Below the pieces are notes generated by a model, which saw only the letters and a list, made by a program, of their open reading frames with translations, made no database searches and was not told the origin of the DNA. The position numbers were made by a program, and so were the translations under genes. Source: Schizochytrium sp. TIO01 (Eukaryota > Sar > Bigyra > Thraustochytrida > Thraustochytriidae). Taken from it: 64,000 nucleotides of DNA. This document shows positions 58,923 to 64,000 of the stretch, one piece after another. The DNA lies in contig SMSO01000035.1 of the NCBI GenBank assembly GCA_004764695.1, positions 3,725,040 to 3,789,039 on the forward strand. The letters are read 5' to 3'. Each line of letters opens with the position of its first letter. Positions within the stretch are counted from its first letter, which is position 1.

Positions 58923-61706
58923 ATGACAGATCCTGCAGGCTGGTCTGATGAGACGTCCAAGGTGATCAATGCCGCGCATGACGCTGCAGTGAACCATGGT
59001 CACTCTCAGCTCACACCAGCTGTTGTGGCGCAAACGATGCTCGAAAATTCTAATTCTCTCTCTGCAAGGCTAGTGGACCGAGCTGGCGGAGATCGTGCAT
59101 CCCTGCTTCATGAAATCACAATGATGGTCACCAAAATGCCGTCTCAGAGTCCAGCACCTCAACAACTTTCGCCTTCAAGTGGACTCCTGAGCGTGTTGCG
59201 AGCAGCGGATAATTTTAAAAAGAAACAAGGTGACTCATTTCTCACCCTCGACAGCCTCCTCAAGGCCCTTGCTAACGACTCCACGCTCAAGACTGCCTTT
59301 AAAACGGCGGGTCTGACACCTAGTAAGATCGAAGAAGCTGCTAAGGCTGCCCGCGGCACGAGCAACCGCCAGGTGCACACACGCAGTGGTGAACAGAACT
59401 TCGAGGCCCTCGCCAAGTACGGACGGGACCTCACACAGGATGCTATGGACGGAAAACTCGACCCTGTCATTGGACGCGACCGTGAAGTTGCACGTCTTGT
59501 ACAAATCCTCTCCCGTAAGACAAAATCCAACGCAATCCTCGTCGGCCCACCCGGTGTTGGTAAGACTGCCATATGTACTATGTTTGCCATGCGTATTGTT
59601 CAAGGTGATGTACCAGAGTCTATCGCGAGCTGCAAACTCTGGGAACTCGATGTTGCAGCACTCTTGGCTGGTGCTTCGCACCGTGGTGAATTCGAGGAGA
59701 GACTCAAGTCTGTACTCAAGGAAATCGAGGACTCCAACGGCCAGATCATCCTCTTTGTTGATGAAGTCCATCTTCTCATGGGCGCCGGTGGTGGTCAAGG
59801 TGCAGCAGATGCAGCCAACATTCTCAAACCTGCTCTTGCCCGTGGTCTCAAGTGTATTGGCGCCACCACACTCGATGAGTACCAAAAGCACATCGAGAAG
59901 GACAAGGCGTTCTCACGTCGATTTCAGAAGGTCGATGTGCTGGAGCCCAGCGTAGAGGACACTGTCTCTATTCTTCGCGGAATCAAGGACAGCTATCAGT
60001 CACACCATGGTGTAACGATTCAAGATGCAGCTGTGGTTCTGGCTGCCAAGCTTGCGAAGCGTTACGTGACTCAGCGCCGTTTGCCGGACTCAGCTATCGA
60101 TTTGTTGGATGAGGCAGCTGCTCATGTACGTGTACAGCTCGACTCTCAGCCTGAAGAGATTGATCAGCTGGAGCGTCGTAAGCTTCAGCTGGAGGTTGAG
60201 GAGACCGCGCTCAAGCAGGAGAAAGATAAGGCTAGCAAGCAAAGGCTAAAACAGTGCCAGAAGGAGCTCAGTCAAATTGATGAAGAATTGCGACCTCTTC
60301 GCTTACGCCATGCTGAAGAAAAGGAGCGTGTAGACGAGCTTCGTCGTCTTCGTAATAAGATCAAGGAGGTACACCAGAAGATTGCACAAGCTGAGCGTGA
60401 TCGGGACTTGACTCGAGTTGCTGACCTTCGCTATGGTGCCATTCCAGAGCTCGAAGGTCAACTGGAGCGACTCACCGTAGAGGATGCCAAGCGTAAGCGT
60501 GAGCAAGCCGACACTCGTCTTCTCACGGAGATCATCGGGCCTCAGGATATTGCAATGGTAGTAAGTCGCTGGACTGGCATTCCTGTAGACCGTCTGCAGA
60601 GCTCCGAGTCTGAGAAGCTTCTTAAACTTGCAGACCGTCTGAAGACTCGTGTGATTGGTCAAGACACTGCGATTAACGCCGTTGCCGATAGTATTATTCG
60701 TGCACGCGCTGGCCTCGCTCCGGAGACTCGTCCTATTGCCAGCTTTCTGTTCCTGGGCCCTACAGGTGTGGGTAAGACTGAGTCTGTGAAGGCATTGGCT
60801 CAGGAACTCTTCGATGATCCCAACAGTATGGTTCGCATTGACATGTCAGAGTACATGGAGAAGCACGCTGTTTCTCGTTTGGTTGGTGCAGCGCCCGGCT
60901 ATGTAGGCTACGAGGAAGGTGGTCAGTTAACAGAGGCTGTAAAGCGTCGCCCATACACCGTGGTCCTTCTTGATGAGGTGGAGAAGGCTCACCGGGATGT
61001 ATTCAATGTACTTCTTCAAGTGTTGGACGATGGACGTCTTACGGATGGTCAAGGAACGTTGGTAGACTTTCGGAACACGATCATTATCATGACCTCGAAC
61101 ATTGGAAGTCAGTATTTAATTGATGCCGCCGCTCACGAGGCCACTCGCAAGCGTCGTCGCGTTTCGAAAGATCGGCCGGAAGCAGATTCTGACTCTGATG
61201 AAGCTTCCCAAGATACAGATCAAGCGAAAGAGCTTGTTATGCGAGATGTGCGCTCTCATTTTCGCCCCGAGTTGCTGAACCGTTTAGATGATATCATTGT
61301 CTTTGAACCTTTGGCGCAGTCACAACTTCATGCAATTGCCCAGCAGCAACTCAGTATTTTGACAAGACAGCTCAAGACTGATCGCAATATTGCTGTCTTT
61401 GCCACGCGAAATGCGCTCGACTTTATCGTTGAGGTGGCTTATGATCCAGCGTATGGCGCACGCCCGTTGCGCAGGTGGCTTGAACGTCATATTGGTACTG
61501 ATATTGGTCGCCTTGTTCTGTCGGGGGCAATTGCAGATTCTTCTACGGTCACTGTTGCTATGAAGGATGAACCAAAGTCTTCAAGTAAAGTGAGCAAAGT
61601 GATTTCCTCAACGATGACATCTAAGCTGCGCTACGAAATTGCGATGGGCATTACTGATGATGAGATGATGGATACGAGTTCTCAAAGTTCTATGAGTACT
61701 ATCTAA
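58923..61706 (+). CDS. HSP104: Hsp104/ClpB disaggregase, copy B (927 aa)
   Basis: Full-length paralogue of copy A with all functional motifs: Clp-N domain; NBD1 GPPGVGKT and LFVDEVHLL; M-domain coiled coil; NBD2 GPTGVGKT and LLDEVEKAH. The N-terminal ~105 residues and the last ~190 differ clearly from copy A, including the insert after NBD2 (basic KRRR, then SDSDE) and a Ser/Thr/Met-rich C terminus. Long central stretches are almost identical even at synonymous sites, interrupted by short divergent islands (residues near 234, ~437-460, ~575). This mosaic suggests repeated gene conversion with copy A. It pairs divergently with DnaJ-B, repeating the copy-A arrangement. The start ATG at 58923 agrees with copy A's N terminus ('MTD..WSDET'). 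Confidence 0.96.
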   Translation: MTDPAGWSDETSKVINAAHDAAVNHGHSQLTPAVVAQTMLENSNSLSARLVDRAGGDRASLLHEITMMVTKMPSQSPAPQQLSPSSGLLSVLRAADNFKKKQGDSFLTLDSLLKALANDSTLKTAFKTAGLTPSKIEEAAKAARGTSNRQVHTRSGEQNFEALAKYGRDLTQDAMDGKLDPVIGRDREVARLVQILSRKTKSNAILVGPPGVGKTAICTMFAMRIVQGDVPESIASCKLWELDVAALLAGASHRGEFEERLKSVLKEIEDSNGQIILFVDEVHLLMGAGGGQGAADAANILKPALARGLKCIGATTLDEYQKHIEKDKAFSRRFQKVDVLEPSVEDTVSILRGIKDSYQSHHGVTIQDAAVVLAAKLAKRYVTQRRLPDSAIDLLDEAAAHVRVQLDSQPEEIDQLERRKLQLEVEETALKQEKDKASKQRLKQCQKELSQIDEELRPLRLRHAEEKERVDELRRLRNKIKEVHQKIAQAERDRDLTRVADLRYGAIPELEGQLERLTVEDAKRKREQADTRLLTEIIGPQDIAMVVSRWTGIPVDRLQSSESEKLLKLADRLKTRVIGQDTAINAVADSIIRARAGLAPETRPIASFLFLGPTGVGKTESVKALAQELFDDPNSMVRIDMSEYMEKHAVSRLVGAAPGYVGYEEGGQLTEAVKRRPYTVVLLDEVEKAHRDVFNVLLQVLDDGRLTDGQGTLVDFRNTIIIMTSNIGSQYLIDAAAHEATRKRRRVSKDRPEADSDSDEASQDTDQAKELVMRDVRSHFRPELLNRLDDIIVFEPLAQSQLHAIAQQQLSILTRQLKTDRNIAVFATRNALDFIVEVAYDPAYGARPLRRWLERHIGTDIGRLVLSGAIADSSTVTVAMKDEPKSSSKVSKVISSTMTSKLRYEIAMGITDDEMMDTSSQSSMSTI

Positions 61707-62044
61707 GCTAACGTTGGCGCTTCTCTAGGCTGTTGCTGAACTATTAAAAAGAATTATTTTATAAGAATTATTGCTGTTGGAGTTGACTCAGTTTGCTTGC
61801 AAGCCAAACAAATACCGCATAGTATGGGGATAAAATTTTGAAAATAGGGCAAGCGTTAGTGAAAGAAACACCGTTCAAAGTGCGCGGACACGAACAAGCT
61901 TGTAAGCCTTCGTATACTTATCGACGAGTTGTCGAACTTTTTGATGTTATCGCGCATATGTCTTATCATATTGGATTTCCAAAGATTTAAGATAAGGCGG
62001 TACTTGGACCAATGTACAAAAAAGGAGAAATCAACAAAATCAAT
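61707..62044. other. Convergent intergenic spacer
   Basis: 338 bp between the 3' ends of Hsp104-B and cactin. Nothing was recognised. Confidence 0.6.
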
Positions 62045-64000
62045 CTAGCGACGGTACCTGGGCTTCTTGAGTTGAAAGTTGAGGTGAAGGATACCCCGTT
62101 CAAACGAGTTAAAGAAGCCTTGTTTGCGGCGAACACGCCATTCTCGGTTAACAATCTTGAAAGCAATGTCCAGGTAAGGGGGTCCTGCCTTGAAACGCAA
62201 AATTGCATAATCAGGGTCCTCAGGATATGGAAGCACCTTGTAAGTTGGTGCCTTGGACCTATCAATAAGCTCAGTGTAGTCAAGACGAAACTTGTAACCT
62301 TGGACCACCTTTGGCGGTGGGTTTTCTTTGTCATAATGGGTTTTGTTGTACTTGTTCCATTCGTATCCAGTGCGCACCTTGTTGAAGTATCTTGGTTTTC
62401 GTGGTTCATAACGAGCAAACCACGGCTGAATCTCGCGAGGCAGAGGTATTTCATCACGTTCTGACATGAACTTAAGAACGTCAACCTCGTCAGCATCATC
62501 ATCTTTTCCAAATCTAGCAGATCTATGAGGGGTTTTGAGCTTCGCTGCTGCAGCTGCTGGGGAGGAAGAAAAGTACACCAATTCGGCATTACGCTCTCGC
62601 TCCTTGTCCAAAACCTCGAGGCGAAGCTTATGGCGAGCCAGGCGGTCTTGGGACTCATCAATGGTTGTTCCAATGTAAGGCTCATCACGAGGGCGAAAAT
62701 GAGACTCGTCAAGCTTAACAATTTCTTGGCGCCGCCGACGCTCTGCTTCTTCAGCTTCACGACGTTTCTCTTCAGCCTCTTTTCTGGCTTGAGCTGCAGA
62801 GTCACGTTCAGCTTGGCGTGCCTCGGCAGCATCAAGGCCGAGTTTACTAAGAAGCTCTTCGTTGTGACGAGCACTCTGGCTTTTGGCCAGGCTTACAGCA
62901 AGCTCTTCCAATACTTTTTCCCAATATGCGTCATCTCCAAGGCCTTTGCCGATACGATTATTTTGGATGTCTGTACGTAGTGCAATAAGCTCGTTTTCAG
63001 TTTTTCCATGCAACAGGGTATCAATACGAGCATCAAAAATTTTCTCGCCCCTCATTTTTGATAGAATGTCATCCATGATCACAAGGATAACTTGCCAGAA
63101 TTCTGAATTCAGCTCGCTCTTGATGAAGCGGTCCGCCACCTCACGAGCCTTCGCCAGATCTTGCTGTGAGGCACGGTCAATGATATCTGCTGGGTTCTGC
63201 AAATTGGGTTTGACAGAGTCCTTGAGATGCAGACCTTCTGCGAGCTCCTCAGCATCGTTTGTTTCTTCGACAAGAAGGGTATTCATGTACAACTTATCAA
63301 TTAGTTGTGCACGGTGGTTAAGCAGGCGAAGCCTGCTGCGATTCTTTTCTTGCATTCGATCAAAAGCCTCGTCTTTATCCTCCCAGGTACCATAAAGCTC
63401 AATTTCACGTTGAGCTTGCTTCTCGTCGCGGAGTTTTTGAAAGGCTTCTTGGTCAATAATCCGCTGTTGTCGGCGCTGGCGGACCTCCTCAAGCTCACGA
63501 ATGCGATCTTGCATATCCCTGTTGCGTCGCAAACTTCTGTCCACATCATCTCCTCTACGCCGTGATGCGCTTGAACCTATAGATGAATCAGAGGATGACC
63601 CTGAACGAGAATCCGAATCACTGTCACCCCTGCGTCTGGACTTCTTGCCTTGTTTTCGGTCCTTCGATGACGAAGATTTGTGACGACTGCTACTCTTTTT
63701 ACGTTTCTCACGTTCTTCGAGCTGGTTCTTCTTTTTCCAGACAAATTGTTTTGTGAGCTCATTATCTCCAAAAGGGTTATCCTCATTCGAGTATCCCAGC
63801 ATTTGCACAAGTTGCTTTGATCTTTCGTCCACACCCTCACTAGCCTCGCTCATATACTCTTCATCACCATCTCTATCCCGTTTATGTTTCCTGCTCTTCT
63901 TATGCTTCCTGTGTTTCTTCGTTTTCTTCGATGATGGTGAAGAAGATCGCCTTGAAGATTTCTTAGATCTACGTCTTCTTGAGTCTTCAGAATCATCGGA
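62045..64000 (-). CDS. CACTIN: Cactin, N terminus beyond window (partial)
   Basis: A spliceosome-associated protein (C-complex component; required for efficient splicing and cohesion in other eukaryotes). The C-terminal ~125 residues match the Cactin_C domain closely: 'KPRYFNKVRTGYEWNKYNKT', 'PPPKVVQGYKF', 'ILRFKAGPPYLDIAFKIVNR', ending 'KKPRYRR'. The middle holds the helical cactin_mid region ('ELYGTWEDKDEAFDRMQEKN') and an Arg/Glu/Ala helix. An ATG lies at 63853, but the frame stays open through the window edge and encodes an Arg/Lys/Ser-rich segment (SKKSSRRSSSPSSKK and similar), as expected for cactin's RS-like N terminus. The true start is therefore probably outside the window. Nuclear; no intron is seen in the visible part. 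Confidence 0.95.
   Translation of the reverse strand, partial: SDDSEDSRRRRSKKSSRRSSSPSSKKTKKHRKHKKSRKHKRDRDGDEEYMSEASEGVDERSKQLVQMLGYSNEDNPFGDNELTKQFVWKKKNQLEEREKRKKSSSRHKSSSSKDRKQGKKSRRRGDSDSDSRSGSSSDSSIGSSASRRRGDDVDRSLRRNRDMQDRIRELEEVRQRRQQRIIDQEAFQKLRDEKQAQREIELYGTWEDKDEAFDRMQEKNRSRLRLLNHRAQLIDKLYMNTLLVEETNDAEELAEGLHLKDSVKPNLQNPADIIDRASQQDLAKAREVADRFIKSELNSEFWQVILVIMDDILSKMRGEKIFDARIDTLLHGKTENELIALRTDIQNNRIGKGLGDDAYWEKVLEELAVSLAKSQSARHNEELLSKLGLDAAEARQAERDSAAQARKEAEEKRREAEEAERRRRQEIVKLDESHFRPRDEPYIGTTIDESQDRLARHKLRLEVLDKERERNAELVYFSSSPAAAAAKLKTPHRSARFGKDDDADEVDVLKFMSERDEIPLPREIQPWFARYEPRKPRYFNKVRTGYEWNKYNKTHYDKENPPPKVVQGYKFRLDYTELIDRSKAPTYKVLPYPEDPDYAILRFKAGPPYLDIAFKIVNREWRVRRKQGFFNSFERGILHLNFQLKKPRYRR

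Overview
The window looks like nuclear DNA of a flagellated protist, most likely a heterotrophic stramenopile (thraustochytrid/labyrinthulid or oomycete-like). Reasons: long, mostly intronless genes on both strands separated by 0.3-1.8 kb; a large surface protein with a Pro-Thr-rich stalk and 'DACGVCDG' modules, a style common in stramenopiles; two flagellar/cytoplasmic dynein light chains; and ordinary eukaryotic housekeeping genes (cactin, Dbp4 helicase, AK6, Rab32-like GTPase). The lineage is inference; the eukaryotic origin is secure. Several apparent 5' extensions begin at GTG or TTG, so starts here were moved to the first credible ATG.

Layout. 1-5.7 kb: no recognisable gene, very rich in micro- and minisatellites. 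5.7-10.3 kb (-): 1509-residue coiled-coil protein with a recurring LRAQN motif. 12-13.5 kb (+): amino-acid transporter (AAAP). 15.3-16.3 kb (+): hemerythrin-domain protein ending in a CaaX box. 17.0-24.2 kb (+): 2330-residue modular membrane protein (trefoil, FN2-like, PT-rich stalk, PKD-like, TSP1-like, EGF-like, TM, cytoplasmic PH). 24.6 kb (-): LC8-type dynein light chain. 25.6-28.3 kb (+): Dbp4/DDX10 helicase. 29.3-30.0 kb (-): Rab32/38-like GTPase. 31.8-32.4 kb (+): AK6/Fap7. 33.2-36.8 kb (-): coiled-coil protein with 55 consecutive Gln. 37.4-38.9 kb (+): M23-like protein. 39.4-40.7 kb (+): unknown 423-residue protein. 41.1-42.0 kb (-): axonemal dynein light chain 1 in four exons, reconstructed here. 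42.3-45.2 kb (-): ankyrin-RGS-IQ protein.

46-62 kb is the most unusual part: a chaperone cluster in which a divergent Hsp40(DnaJ)-Hsp104 pair occurs twice (46162-50688 and 56403-61706). The two Hsp104 genes are near-identical in large blocks and diverged in others, which suggests gene conversion. Between the pairs, a 1503-bp segment (3' end of Hsp104, intergenic spacer, 3' tip of the second DnaJ gene) is present twice in direct orientation (49642-51144 and 54988-56490). These repeats bracket 3.8 kb of unrelated DNA. That DNA carries a 629-residue protein combining a PD-(D/E)XK nuclease-like domain with a C-terminal protein-kinase-like domain, the architecture known from Crinkler-RHS-type (CR) effectors and related conflict genes, plus minus-strand coding remnants. 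A perfect five-unit heat-shock element lies in the first DnaJ/Hsp104 divergent promoter.

62.0-64 kb (-): cactin, a spliceosome-associated protein, whose Arg/Ser-rich N terminus runs off the window edge.
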